Below, one piece after another: positions 16,363 to 26,055 of a stretch of 64,000 nt of DNA. The DNA is from Bacillota bacterium (GTDB lineage Bacteria > Bacillota > Bacilli > Paenibacillales > NBRC-103111): the NCBI GenBank assembly GCA_023393235.1, contig JAEWMH010000055.1, positions 1 through 64,000 of the forward strand. Direction: 5' to 3'. The position numbers and the translations under genes are program-made. Within the stretch, counting starts at the first letter, position 1. Each line of letters opens with the position of its first letter. The notes under the pieces were generated by a model that was not told the DNA's origin, made no database searches, and was given only the letters and a program-made list of their open reading frames with translations.

Positions 16363-18927
16363 TTATTCAAAAGAAGTGGTCGTGCGGAATACCGCCGGCG
16401 GAGAACTCTGCGCCAGATGCAGCTTGTATCCGCGGATTCCTTGTTCAGTGGTTCCTTGCCCGGAGACTCTCTGTCCAATAAATCCCTTTCCGGAGGCTCC
16501 CTGTCCGGTACTTTCCTGTCTGGAGACTCCTCGTCCGGTAACGGTAGCGGTAGCCGCGCCTTCTGCCCCCTCCGGGCCGGCCAGCACGGTACCGGCGGAA
16601 ACCGCCCAGTCCGGCAGCAGGACCACCAGCTCGGTATCCCGGTCTGCTGTTACCTCGGCATGGAAGCTTTCCGCATCCAAGTCCCATTCCAGGGTGACCC
16701 GGCCGGTATGGAAGCGCCAATCCCTCAGCCTGCCCCGTCTCCACCGTTCGGGCAAAGCCGGCAGCAGCTTCAGCATTCCCGGAGACGCCTGCAGCAGCAT
16801 TTCCTGCACGGCGTTGATCACGCCCATGTTGGCGTCCATCTGAACCGGGGCAGTGGGCATATTCATGGAGACGCCCATTCCCCGCCAGTCATTGTGCAGC
16901 GTAAACAGATTGGGCAGCAGGCTGGCCCGGGTAAGCAAATCCAGACACTCCAGCGCCCGGCTGCCGTCCCCCAGACGGGCATAAACCGCCGCCATATGGG
17001 CCAGGGACCAGCCCGTTTGGGCGCCGATTTCCCGCTTTTGCACCGCTGTCTCGAAGGCCTGGAACAGGTCCGGATCCTTCTCCCGGGTTACCTCGTGGCC
17101 GGGGAAAACCGGGTACAGATGGGAGAGATGCCGGTGGGTGTAACGGTCCTCAAAATCCGGGTGGATCCATTCGCAAACCGCCCCGTCGCCGTTGATCCGG
17201 TACGCGGGAAGCCGCTCCAGCATGGCGCCCCACTCGGCAATTTCCGCCGGGTCCCCGTCCAAGGCACGGCTGCCGTCAATCAGATGGGACAGCAGCTCCT
17301 TCAGGAGCGCCACGTCCATGGTGGCATTGATGGTGGTGGGCATGGGATGGGCCAGCGGTTTGCCGTCGGCGGGCATGTAGTTCATGGGTGTATTCTCCGG
17401 GGACACGGACGGATACAGCTTGTAAATCCCGTTTTCGTCCGTTACCAGGAAGTCCAGATAGAAGGCCAGCGCCTCCCGCATAAACGGCATCGCCCTATCC
17501 CGCAAGAAATCCCGATCGCCGGTATACCGGTAATATTCGTCGTAATGACGAGCGAGCCAGGCGGCCGCTCCCGTCCAGTTCAGGATTACCGGCACAATCT
17601 GGTTGGGCGAACCGTTGCCCGGGGTAGTGCCTGCGGGAATATAGATGCCCCGGCAGCCGTAGAGCTTGCGGGCGTTGCTGCGGAAATCCTCCATCAGCCC
17701 TTCATAGTAACGGAACAGCGCCTCCGCCAGTCCGCCCAAACCTCCCGTATGCGCATGCCAATACATCATCTGGATGTTCTCGTTGGCCATATTATGGCTC
17801 CATACCAGCCGGTAATCCCCTCCCCATAAGCCGTACAACCCGAAGGGCTGGGCCTGGGGCTCGCCGGAGGTGCCGCTGATAAACAGATAACGGCCGAAGG
17901 ACCACAGCTTCCGCACCAGCGCAGCTGGCGCCTCGCCTTTATAGGCCTCCAGCAGCAGCCGCTCATTGGGCAGCTCAAGCAAATCCTCCCCGCCGCCGTC
18001 CTCCAGCTCCAGGGATACCGAACGGTAAAGAGGCGTATGCAATGCCGCATGGCGGGCAAGAAGCTCCTCATAAGCCTGCTCCTCCGGCAGCCCGGCCAGC
18101 TCGGACTTCAACCTGGCAATCTCCGAATGGCGCTCCCCCTGCACGAACACCTTCACCAGAACCAGCACACGCTCTGTCTCCGCAAAATGGACAAATCCCT
18201 CCGCCGCCTCCAAACGCCCGCCCTGCGGAATCACCCGCAGCACGGCGCCGAAGTCGGTTCCGTCGTCATTTTGGGCCGCATACCAGGCGTATCCGCCAGA
18301 CGCTCCCGTTTCAACGGACTGCGCCAGCGCCTTGAACTCCGGCGTATCGCCGAAGCGGTCGCTGGGGTGGAGGACCAGGCCCAGCCGTCCGGCAACACCG
18401 GTTAGGTCGCCGCCTCCCCCCACACAGTCGATGGCATACACCACCATCCCGTCGGCCCGGGAAACAAACAGTCTGCGCCGGAGGCTCTTGGAGCCGTCCT
18501 CCCAGCTGACCTCCACCTCGCCGGTATCCATTCGGAGAGACCGGCTGTAGCTTTTGAAGGCATGGTCACAAGGCATCTCCAGACGGAGGGCCGCCAGCGG
18601 AAACCGCGAGGCCAGCCGCGTCCCGTATCCCTGCTCCTTCAAGGCATCGGCCAACAGCCAGCTTGCCTCCAGATAACGCTTCTCATCCATCAGCCTCCGG
18701 GTCCGGGGCAGGACGCCGCTAACATCCGGCAGCTCATCCTTTTGCCCCCAGTGCCAAAGAGCCGCATGATTAAGCAGCACCGTCTCCTCCTGCACACCCC
18801 CGAACACGGAGGCCCCAACCACGCCGTTGCCGGAGGGCAGCGCCTCCCGCCACATATTGCCCCACCAGGCAGCCGGGTAGCTCATGATCAGCTTATCCGC
18901 ATAGCTTGCTTCCGATGATTCCCGCAT
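16363..18927 (-). CDS. Glycoside hydrolase, GH95-like
   Basis: The 854-residue protein has the GH95 N-terminal signature (PAAWWGNMWREALPSGNG, VGASVFGGV, LNHAALWHWG), and further on NENIQMMYWHAH and GWSLAHMAAVYARLGDG from the (alpha/alpha)6 catalytic barrel. GH95 enzymes are alpha-L-fucosidases or alpha-L-galactosidases. In a pectin block the substrate may be terminal fucose or L-galactose on rhamnogalacturonan side chains, but this is inference. There is no signal peptide, so it probably acts on imported oligosaccharides. The C-terminal ~50 residues contain a Gly/Gln/Ser-rich 10-residue repeat encoded by 30-bp tandem DNA repeats (16453-16542), absent from typical members. Confidence 0.8.
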   Translation of the reverse strand: MRESSEASYADKLIMSYPAAWWGNMWREALPSGNGVVGASVFGGVQEETVLLNHAALWHWGQKDELPDVSGVLPRTRRLMDEKRYLEASWLLADALKEQGYGTRLASRFPLAALRLEMPCDHAFKSYSRSLRMDTGEVEVSWEDGSKSLRRRLFVSRADGMVVYAIDCVGGGGDLTGVAGRLGLVLHPSDRFGDTPEFKALAQSVETGASGGYAWYAAQNDDGTDFGAVLRVIPQGGRLEAAEGFVHFAETERVLVLVKVFVQGERHSEIARLKSELAGLPEEQAYEELLARHAALHTPLYRSVSLELEDGGGEDLLELPNERLLLEAYKGEAPAALVRKLWSFGRYLFISGTSGEPQAQPFGLYGLWGGDYRLVWSHNMANENIQMMYWHAHTGGLGGLAEALFRYYEGLMEDFRSNARKLYGCRGIYIPAGTTPGNGSPNQIVPVILNWTGAAAWLARHYDEYYRYTGDRDFLRDRAMPFMREALAFYLDFLVTDENGIYKLYPSVSPENTPMNYMPADGKPLAHPMPTTINATMDVALLKELLSHLIDGSRALDGDPAEIAEWGAMLERLPAYRINGDGAVCEWIHPDFEDRYTHRHLSHLYPVFPGHEVTREKDPDLFQAFETAVQKREIGAQTGWSLAHMAAVYARLGDGSRALECLDLLTRASLLPNLFTLHNDWRGMGVSMNMPTAPVQMDANMGVINAVQEMLLQASPGMLKLLPALPERWRRGRLRDWRFHTGRVTLEWDLDAESFHAEVTADRDTELVVLLPDWAVSAGTVLAGPEGAEGAATATVTGRGVSRQESTGQGASGKGFIGQRVSGQGTTEQGIRGYKLHLAQSSPPAVFRTTTSFE
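16453..16542. repeat. 30-bp tandem repeat inside the GH95-like gene
   Basis: Three imperfect 30-bp units (16453, 16483, 16513) encode 10-residue Gly/Ser/Gln-rich repeats near the protein C-terminus. The in-frame period would allow copy-number change without frameshift. Confidence 0.7.
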
Positions 18928-18992
18928 CTTTTGTCCCTGTCCCCTTTACGCCGTCATGATTCATGCTGTCCCCAGCCGGTATCCCCGTCTGT

Positions 18993-20138
18993 TCAACCTT
19001 CCGTTTCCGCCGCCAGACGTTCCATTTCCACGCTGGCCAAAAGAAGCGGAGCCACCCCCATCAGCACATCGCTGACCACGGCTTCGCCCAAATAATAGGC
19101 GTATGAGCCGTCCCGGTATGGACGGTTGCCCAATCCGGCTCCATGGCAAATGCTGTGGAGATGCACACCCTCCGCATCCTCTGTGACGAAATGCTTGCGG
19201 ATGCCTTCGAAGGCACGCTCCACAGATTTACGTCCGATCCCGGACAGATAACCCAGCCGCAGACCCTTGGCCAGGGCATAGGTGAGCATGCAGGAGCCGG
19301 AGGCTTCCAGGTAGTTGCCCTCCCGGGCATTGCAGTCCATTACCTGATACCACAGGCCGGTCTCCCGGTCCTGAACCCGCAGCGCCGCTTCGGCGAACCG
19401 CTCGAAGATGCCCATCAACTGCCCCCGCTTGGGATGCAGCACGGGGAAGAACTCCAGCGCATCCACCATGGCCATGGCGTACCAGCCCATCGCCCGGCCC
19501 CACACATGCCGGGAGCGGCCGGTGCTGCTGTCGCACCAGCGCTGCTCGCCGGATTCGTCCCAGGCGTGGTGGAGCAGGCCGGTCTGGGGATTGCGGGTAT
19601 GGCGTTCAACGAGCAGCAATTGGTGCGCTGTCTCATCGAACCAGGCCTCCTCGCCGAAGGTAGCCCCATATTCCGCCATAAACGGCGAGGACATATATAA
19701 CCCGTCCAGCCACATCTGGAACGGATAAATCTTCTTGTGCCAGAAGCCGCCCTCGGAGGTGCGGGGCTGCCCGGTGAGCTGGGCGGCCAACAGCCGGGCC
19801 GCCTTGGCATAACGTTCCTCGCCCGTTTCCCGCCACAGGCGCAGCAGATTCTTGCCTTTATTCACATGATCCAGATTGTACTCATTCAGGGAGTACCCCT
19901 TGATGGTGCCTTCCTCCGGAATAAACACATCCATATGCCGCTTGACGAAATCATGGAACCGGGCTTCCCCAGTCCAATCACCGGTCCGGGTGAGGGCGGT
20001 CAGCGCCATACCTGCCACATAGCCCCATTTGTTGGCGATGCCGGGATGGTATCCGTCCTGGACCTTGGAGAGAATCGTATCGGCCACCTGGACGGAGAAG
20101 CGTTTGGTTTGTATCACATTGGTTTCAGTCTGCATCAT
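18993..20138 (-). CDS. Unsaturated rhamnogalacturonyl hydrolase (GH105, YteR/YesR-like)
   Basis: The 381-residue (alpha/alpha)6-barrel enzyme has NKWGYVAGMALTALTRTGDW near the N-terminus, the catalytic Asp in QMWLDGLYM and WGRAMGWYAMAMVDAL. These are hallmarks of GH88/GH105 proteins, which remove unsaturated galacturonate from the non-reducing end of lyase products. No signal peptide, so cytoplasmic. The ATG at 20138 overlaps the upstream stop (TGATG) with AAGGAG before it, and a second ATG follows at once. Confidence 0.92.
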   Translation of the reverse strand: MMQTETNVIQTKRFSVQVADTILSKVQDGYHPGIANKWGYVAGMALTALTRTGDWTGEARFHDFVKRHMDVFIPEEGTIKGYSLNEYNLDHVNKGKNLLRLWRETGEERYAKAARLLAAQLTGQPRTSEGGFWHKKIYPFQMWLDGLYMSSPFMAEYGATFGEEAWFDETAHQLLLVERHTRNPQTGLLHHAWDESGEQRWCDSSTGRSRHVWGRAMGWYAMAMVDALEFFPVLHPKRGQLMGIFERFAEAALRVQDRETGLWYQVMDCNAREGNYLEASGSCMLTYALAKGLRLGYLSGIGRKSVERAFEGIRKHFVTEDAEGVHLHSICHGAGLGNRPYRDGSYAYYLGEAVVSDVLMGVAPLLLASVEMERLAAETEG

Positions 20139-21322
20139 CAAACTCCTTTTTGGATATACGGTTTATAAAAGGTGCAGCTGCCCTCTTTCATCAGCGGCAA
20201 CACAGTAAGATCCTCGGGAATATCCGCCAGATACAGGTTGGCGTAGCCATTTTTGTCGCTGGTGAATAACAGGCGTTTGCCTTGGGCGTCAAATCTCGGG
20301 TGGGCATGCACCTTCTGGGAGTGGAAGCTGCAGCGCAGCTCGCAGAGAGTACGGGGGCCTTCATAAACCTCCCCGTTTTTGCGCCAGATGGAGAGGGTCT
20401 TCACATCCCCCCTGCCGTCCACCACCGCCTGCCCCAGCCCGTCGGCATAACCGTGCCAGGTATCAAAGGAAAAGTCCGTTTCCTCCATCCCCGTGTTGTC
20501 GTAGCGGATGCTGCCGAAGAAATTGGTGCCGTCGGCACGGAAGCCATGATACCCCACCGTTACACCGTCGGGGAAAAAGAACTCATGCCCCACCATCTCC
20601 AGCGGCTCCAGCCGTTCGCGGATTTTCCAGGCCTGACCCGTACGCAGGTCCAGCCCCCAGATGCGGTGATCCACCAGATGCCACGGCCCCTCATGGCAGA
20701 AGGTCATCAGCCAAGGCTCCGTGGTGGATGCATTGATGTGGGTAATAAAGCTTCTATCCTCGTACACCTGCTCCATCTGGCCGCTCTCCGCGTCAATACG
20801 GACGATCATGCTGTGGGGGGCGGCCTCCATCAGCTCCCGGTGGCCCACGTAGCCGTTGCCCAAATCCAGCCGGATGCGGGCGGACAGATCCTCCTGCACA
20901 CAGGTCAGCACATAGCGGCTGTCAGCAGTAACGCTGGCATTGCCCAGCTGGTAGCCCGCCGGGGCGTCATACAGCACCTTCTCCTCCAGTGTCTTCAGAT
21001 CCAGCCGGATCAGGCGGCGCTTCAGCTTCACAATAGCCGCACGTTCATCAGGAAAAAGACAGGCATCCAGAGCATCATTGTCCGGGTAATCCGTCAGCTG
21101 GATCATTTCCCCCGTTGCTGCGTGAAGGCTGAACAGATTGGTGCTGTTCCCCCTGTCGGAAATGAACAACAGCCTTTCTTCACGGTCATACCAGCCATTT
21201 TCCGTAAAATACAGATGGTGGCTGTGGGTTTTGTAATCGGTCAACTGCTTGACCTCTATGCCTGTCAGCCGGTCAACGGCTGTTTTCATCTCGCTTGGCC
21301 ACACGGTTCCTTTGCCCATCAT
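20138..21322 (-). CDS. Oligogalacturonate lyase (PL22-like)
   Basis: The 394-residue beta-propeller protein carries the conserved PL22 start THSHHLYFTENGWYD, the LLFISDRGNSTNLF blade and the late H-x-H-P-R-F metal region HAHPRFDAQGKRLLFTSDKN. Cytoplasmic oligogalacturonate lyases split short galacturonides into 4-deoxy-5-ketouronate. Lack of a signal peptide fits. GGGAGG precedes the ATG. It is coupled to the following GH105 gene. Confidence 0.9.
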   Translation of the reverse strand: MMGKGTVWPSEMKTAVDRLTGIEVKQLTDYKTHSHHLYFTENGWYDREERLLFISDRGNSTNLFSLHAATGEMIQLTDYPDNDALDACLFPDERAAIVKLKRRLIRLDLKTLEEKVLYDAPAGYQLGNASVTADSRYVLTCVQEDLSARIRLDLGNGYVGHRELMEAAPHSMIVRIDAESGQMEQVYEDRSFITHINASTTEPWLMTFCHEGPWHLVDHRIWGLDLRTGQAWKIRERLEPLEMVGHEFFFPDGVTVGYHGFRADGTNFFGSIRYDNTGMEETDFSFDTWHGYADGLGQAVVDGRGDVKTLSIWRKNGEVYEGPRTLCELRCSFHSQKVHAHPRFDAQGKRLLFTSDKNGYANLYLADIPEDLTVLPLMKEGSCTFYKPYIQKGV

Positions 21323-21457
21323 CGATTCCTCCCGCGGTTATTCAATTTTGAGGGTTGGGACCTGGCCGGCCCCACCATCCGCCCCTACTGTACACCCCTG
21401 CCGCCGGGCGGGCAATCGGACAAAATTAACACGTTTGCACTTTATTGTTCCCACCGG

Positions 21458-23506
21458 TTACATCAGGGGTTTGAGCCCCTCCCATTTCACCGTCCAGCTG
21501 CCGTCCTGCGGGAAACCGGGGTTATGTCCCGGGGCATCGCTCCAGCCGCAGGCCATCATGGCGATAGCAGTCAACAGGCCGCCGTTGCCGGGCAGATAAG
21601 CGGAGAGCCCCGGGCGCTGGTAGTTGTGGCCGTTGACCAGGTAGGTATTTTTTACCGCATCCAATAAGAGGAAATCCACGGCCAGATCCCCTTCGCCCAG
21701 CCGGGCCGCCGTCATGGCACACATGGGGAAGTCCCAGCCCCAGGCCGAATCCCACATCCAGACCTCCTTCACCTTGAGGAGGGTATTGCGCATAATCTCA
21801 CGGTCCACCAGCGTGCCGGGCAGAATGCCCAAAGCCCCCAGCATGGACGGATGGTCACGGTTCTTGGCGGTAAAGGTATCCTCACACAAGGCATGGGCCA
21901 AATACACGCCGTCCGCCTGGGGAGGAGGAGACATGGAGGATGCTACCTCCACCCATCCCGGATCCGCGGCCACACCCAAACGCTCCGCCCAGCGGATGGC
22001 AATCTCCAGCCCGTATTTCCAATATTCCAGCTCATACGGCGGGTTTTTGCTGCTGTGCAGCGGATGGCATTCCTGCGCCGGAATCAGCGGCGGGCCCAGG
22101 TCATAAGCTCCTGTTTCGTCATTCCAATGGGCGTAAGACACCATAAAGTCAGCAGAGGCAAATACAAGCTCCCGGAACCGCTCCAGAGTTGCCTGCGACG
22201 GGTCCGCCTTGTAGATCAGCTCCGCCATGGTCATAGGATGGGGCTGCTGCCAGATCAGGCCCGGCGCCACCGGGGAGGGGCAGGGTTTGCCGTCAAAGCC
22301 TACCATCTTGGGCCAACGGGCGCCTTCGTAGCCCTGGGACTCCGCCAGCTCCTTGGCGATGGGAAGGATGCGGGTGTACCAGTCCATGCTTTTCAGCAGC
22401 TGGTCCTCGCGGCCCCACAGGGGAAAATGCGCACCGTGCCACCAATGCATCTCCAGGTGGGCCTTGCCGAACCAGCTGTTATACATCAGCCCTGTCTCCT
22501 GCGGAGGCAAGGAGCCTGCACTGTGCAGCGCGCACAAAAACTGGGACAGCACCACCCGGCGCTCCAGCTCGAAGGCGCGGGGATCGGTGCTGCCGGAGAA
22601 ATCCACGGCCGCACCGCTTTGCCAGAAGGCCTCCCAATGGCGGCGGCTCCCCTCTTCAATCTCCGCAACGGTCACCGTATCCGGCTTCACCGGACCAAAA
22701 GCCACGGACAGCTCCAGGCTTTCACTTTCCAGCTCCGGAAGCAGGGTAATTTCGTGAATCCCGGTCTGCTCCAGCTGGCCGGCATTCCATTCCAGCTTAA
22801 TCTCATAGCTGTCCTCGTCCATCACCCGGCCGATGCGGCCCTCTGTGGCTCTTTTTTCCAGAAGCAGGGTCGTATGCCGGTCATCATTCCCCCAATCCAA
22901 ATCCACTGCCTTGGCCCAGGCGGAATGCGTCATATCCGGAGCCGGGAAACGAAGGAAGATTTGCAGCCGTCCGGCGGCAATCAGGGACGAACGTACGCGT
23001 ACACCAATGGTATCCGCTTGGGGATGGCAGGAGGTAACCACACTGACAGGCACTCCCCGGACGCTGAATTCGCTGTGCAGAATACCTGTCCACAGGTCCA
23101 TCCGCTGCCTGATCGCGGAGATATCCTCGGGGCCTGCCTCCTCTCCGGCTTCCAGCAGGAAGCGGAAGGATAACCGGCCCAGCTGCAGCCGGTGGGGATT
23201 CTGGCGGAGCCAGTGATACGCCTCGGGTTTACTCCCCGGCTTCATGGGGTAACCCACCATCCGTCCATGGGTATCAAACTGCTGCAGCTCTGCATCCTCC
23301 GCGGTAAATTTCCGGTGGCCCCCGGTAAAATGCCAGCCCCAATTGGATTGGGTGCCCAGGGGCACCTCATAGGCTTGCGGGAAGGTCTGCAGGCCGGTAA
23401 TATCGGCGCTGAAGGCGAATTCTCCATTGCCCACGGTGAACGGGGACAACGGATCCCAATTTTTCAATTCCGGCTGGTGCCGTTCTACAATCTTGCGTCT
23501 GTCCAT
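21458..23506 (-). CDS. Uncharacterised six-hairpin glycosidase-like protein
   Basis: I do not recognise a named family for this 682-residue protein. The N-terminus (DPLSPFTVGNGEFAFSADITG) is typical of GH65/GH95-type proteins with a beta-sandwich before an (alpha/alpha)6 barrel. The central YNSWFGKAHLEMHWWHGAHF resembles the conserved barrel motif of inverting phosphorylase/hydrolase relatives. Acidic candidates include Glu in HLEMHWW and ESQGYEGARWPKM. No signal peptide. It sits between the AraC regulator and oligogalacturonate lyase genes and probably acts on a pectic oligosaccharide. AAGGAGGAG precedes the ATG. Confidence 0.6.
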   Translation of the reverse strand: MDRRKIVERHQPELKNWDPLSPFTVGNGEFAFSADITGLQTFPQAYEVPLGTQSNWGWHFTGGHRKFTAEDAELQQFDTHGRMVGYPMKPGSKPEAYHWLRQNPHRLQLGRLSFRFLLEAGEEAGPEDISAIRQRMDLWTGILHSEFSVRGVPVSVVTSCHPQADTIGVRVRSSLIAAGRLQIFLRFPAPDMTHSAWAKAVDLDWGNDDRHTTLLLEKRATEGRIGRVMDEDSYEIKLEWNAGQLEQTGIHEITLLPELESESLELSVAFGPVKPDTVTVAEIEEGSRRHWEAFWQSGAAVDFSGSTDPRAFELERRVVLSQFLCALHSAGSLPPQETGLMYNSWFGKAHLEMHWWHGAHFPLWGREDQLLKSMDWYTRILPIAKELAESQGYEGARWPKMVGFDGKPCPSPVAPGLIWQQPHPMTMAELIYKADPSQATLERFRELVFASADFMVSYAHWNDETGAYDLGPPLIPAQECHPLHSSKNPPYELEYWKYGLEIAIRWAERLGVAADPGWVEVASSMSPPPQADGVYLAHALCEDTFTAKNRDHPSMLGALGILPGTLVDREIMRNTLLKVKEVWMWDSAWGWDFPMCAMTAARLGEGDLAVDFLLLDAVKNTYLVNGHNYQRPGLSAYLPGNGGLLTAIAMMACGWSDAPGHNPGFPQDGSWTVKWEGLKPLM

Positions 23507-23548
23507 GGCTCCTCCTTGTGGCGGAAGCCGGAAACGCCTGGCCGGAAG

Positions 23549-25846
23549 CTACTCCAGCAAGGCGTCCGTCCGGATTCTCATCATGTCCCGGTACTTGCCG
23601 GGCGTAATGTCCTTGTATTTGCGAAAGCTGCGGATAAAGCTGTTCTCGTGCTGGTAGCCTACCTGCTGGGCGATATCCGATATCTTGTAGTCGGTTTTGA
23701 GCAGCAGCTCCGCGGCCCGGTCCATCCGCAGGCGGGTAAGGTAGTTGTAGATGGTTTCGCCGGTTTCCTGCTTGAACACCTGGCTGGCCAGGCTGCTGCT
23801 GATCTCGATGGATTCAGCGATCTCGGGGATGCCGATAGGCTCCCCTAACCGCTGCTTCATGTAGTCGATCATCCGGTGGCACAGGATAAAATCCTTGCTG
23901 GCGATGAGCCGGTGGAACCCCTCCGCCATCCGGATAGCCCGGGTGGAGAGCTCGCCTCCAATGTCCTCCAGGGTAAGCGTATCGAACCGTTCAAACCCGT
24001 GGCCGGGTGTGGAATCCTGCGGTGTAGTCCGGAGCTCCTCAATCCGTTCTGCCGTCTCCTGCAAAAGTGCTGCCGCAGCTGTAGGATACCCGTACCGGGA
24101 ACGGATGGAGGCCGTCAGCCGGCCCACCGCCGCTGCCGCCGCTTCCGTCTCTCCGGCCTGGATAGCCCGGATCAGCTCTCCCATCGTCTCCTCGTCGGAC
24201 AACGGCTCCATCACTTCATGGCCCGAGACCTCCCGGAAGGATATGACCTGCCCGTAACCCTGGTAAAGCCGGTAGGTAAGGGCATTCTCCGCCTCCAGCA
24301 TCCCCTGGCGCAGCCGGGTAACGTCTGTCTGGGGGTTGCTGATACCGGCAGATACACTGAACTTCAGGAGCCGGGAAACCACCTCGATGGCCTCCGCCAG
24401 AATATGCTCCGCCTTGGATTCCGCCTCCGGCTGTTTCGGCTGGAGGAGGATGGCGGTTTTGTCGTAGCCGAAGTCGGCGCAGACAATTCTCCATTGGGGC
24501 TCGGACAGCTCGGCGGCAATGTTGGCCAGCGCGAACTTCAGGAGCGACCGGTCCCCGGCAGGGAAGGTCCGTTCGAACTCCTCGAACCGGTCAATGGACA
24601 GAATGGCAACCGTCACGGGTGCCTCTGACCAATCTCCGAAGTACCGCCCCCATTTTTCCCGGATATCCCGCTTGCCTGTGAGATTGCCCATGTAGATGTC
24701 GTATAGCAGCTTGGAGGAAGCCTCGGACATGGTTTCCCGGATCAGCTGGGCCAGATGGGCATGGTTGCTCAGCAGCTCTCCGGCCAGCTTTTCCAGGTCA
24801 ATCCCGTCGGGATTGCCGCTTTTGCGGCTGCTGCCGCCGTAGGTGTTGAACAGCTGCTTCAAGCGCCGAATCGGACGGTAGGCGGCGGCGTTGATATAGA
24901 AGACCGTAACCAGGCCGATGAGAATGGCCGCCAGAGAAACCAGCAGCACGGCATCCCGGACGGTTTTGGACTTGGCCAGGAGGCTGTCCTGCTCGATGAT
25001 GGACACGAAGCGCCACCCTGTCTCCGGGGATTCCAGCTGGTTCACCAGAAGCTTGCGCCCCTGATACGGCATCTCATAGGTGCCGTCCACGGACATTTCC
25101 CGGATGCCCTCCCGGATCGCCTCTTGGTCCACCTGGTAATTGGAGGCGGAATACAGCACCTCATCCTGCTGGTTAATGATGTAGCGCATCCGGTTGAGGT
25201 TGTTCAGCACCGGCGGGTTGAGCCGGGCGAAGAGGTCGTCGCTTTTCAGGTTGACGGCGACAATCCCCTTGAATTGGCCTTGAATCATAATCTTGCGGAA
25301 CAGGGTGATCTCCGAACCTTTGCTCCCCGCTCCCTCCGGGACCTGCCGTTTCTTGATAAGGGTCATGCGGTCCCCGAATTCATGCTGGACGCTGACCCAG
25401 TCCGAATCCACGAAGGTCAGTCTGCTGGAGCTGTAGCCCTGGGGCAGGGCAAGAAAGCTTTCCCGGCTCAAATCATATACGTAGAGGCTTTTGATATACT
25501 GGGAATTGCCGATGAGCGTGGATAAAAGCTGGTACAGCTCAGAAATATTGGCGAAGGAGTTCTGCACCTCTGCGGTTAGAAACTCATAAATCCGGCTGTT
25601 CACCGCCACCTGGACGGCTACCTTGTCACTTTCCTTGATGGATTCGTCGATGACACTCATGTTCAGCTGCAGCATCTGCCGCTGGGGCTCACTGAGCTCC
25701 TCCTGCAGCACCGATTTGGAGGTGTAGTAGGAGGTCAGGCTCACCGCCAGAATAATGATGAAAACGATTACGGTCTGTACCAGCACGAGCCGTGCTTGTG
25801 TATGGGCAAAGTTGCTTTTCACCCAATTCTTGAAGGATTGTGTCAC
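23549..25846 (-). CDS. Membrane-bound AraC-family regulator (YesS-like)
   Basis: The 765-residue protein has a membrane helix near residues 15-40, an extracellular sensor region (~40-270), a second helix (~272-295), a cytoplasmic linker and two C-terminal AraC helix-turn-helices (last ~100 residues, IPEIAESIEISSSLASQVFKQ and ISDIAQQVGYQHENSFIRSF). In B. subtilis the like protein YesS activates the rhamnogalacturonan genes. The GTG at 25846 with AAGGTGGG upstream is preferred to the ATG 93 bp upstream because it begins at the usual cytoplasmic lead-in. Placed centrally in the block, it probably senses a pectic signal outside the cell. Confidence 0.85.
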   Translation of the reverse strand: MTQSFKNWVKSNFAHTQARLVLVQTVIVFIIILAVSLTSYYTSKSVLQEELSEPQRQMLQLNMSVIDESIKESDKVAVQVAVNSRIYEFLTAEVQNSFANISELYQLLSTLIGNSQYIKSLYVYDLSRESFLALPQGYSSSRLTFVDSDWVSVQHEFGDRMTLIKKRQVPEGAGSKGSEITLFRKIMIQGQFKGIVAVNLKSDDLFARLNPPVLNNLNRMRYIINQQDEVLYSASNYQVDQEAIREGIREMSVDGTYEMPYQGRKLLVNQLESPETGWRFVSIIEQDSLLAKSKTVRDAVLLVSLAAILIGLVTVFYINAAAYRPIRRLKQLFNTYGGSSRKSGNPDGIDLEKLAGELLSNHAHLAQLIRETMSEASSKLLYDIYMGNLTGKRDIREKWGRYFGDWSEAPVTVAILSIDRFEEFERTFPAGDRSLLKFALANIAAELSEPQWRIVCADFGYDKTAILLQPKQPEAESKAEHILAEAIEVVSRLLKFSVSAGISNPQTDVTRLRQGMLEAENALTYRLYQGYGQVISFREVSGHEVMEPLSDEETMGELIRAIQAGETEAAAAAVGRLTASIRSRYGYPTAAAALLQETAERIEELRTTPQDSTPGHGFERFDTLTLEDIGGELSTRAIRMAEGFHRLIASKDFILCHRMIDYMKQRLGEPIGIPEIAESIEISSSLASQVFKQETGETIYNYLTRLRMDRAAELLLKTDYKISDIAQQVGYQHENSFIRSFRKYKDITPGKYRDMMRIRTDALLE

Positions 25847-26055
25847 GGTTTTAGCCCACCTTATAGTCAGGATGCTACCCTGAAGCAACACGGTCCAGGC
25901 CGCAGGCCGGATGTGTTGTTGAAGCCTCGAGATCGGCACAGCCGATTTGAGGGCCTTCTTCGATATTCATCGTTCTTCGGTGCGGCAGGTGCCGCAGCAT
26001 GGGTGCCTGTACCCATTATAACGCGGCCGCTCACCCGTGACACGCTCCTGGGAGT

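Noticed and set aside
16285..17829. 514-codon plus frame opposite the GH95-like gene
   Set aside because: Antisense shadow in GC-rich coding DNA; product is low-complexity and lacks any motif.
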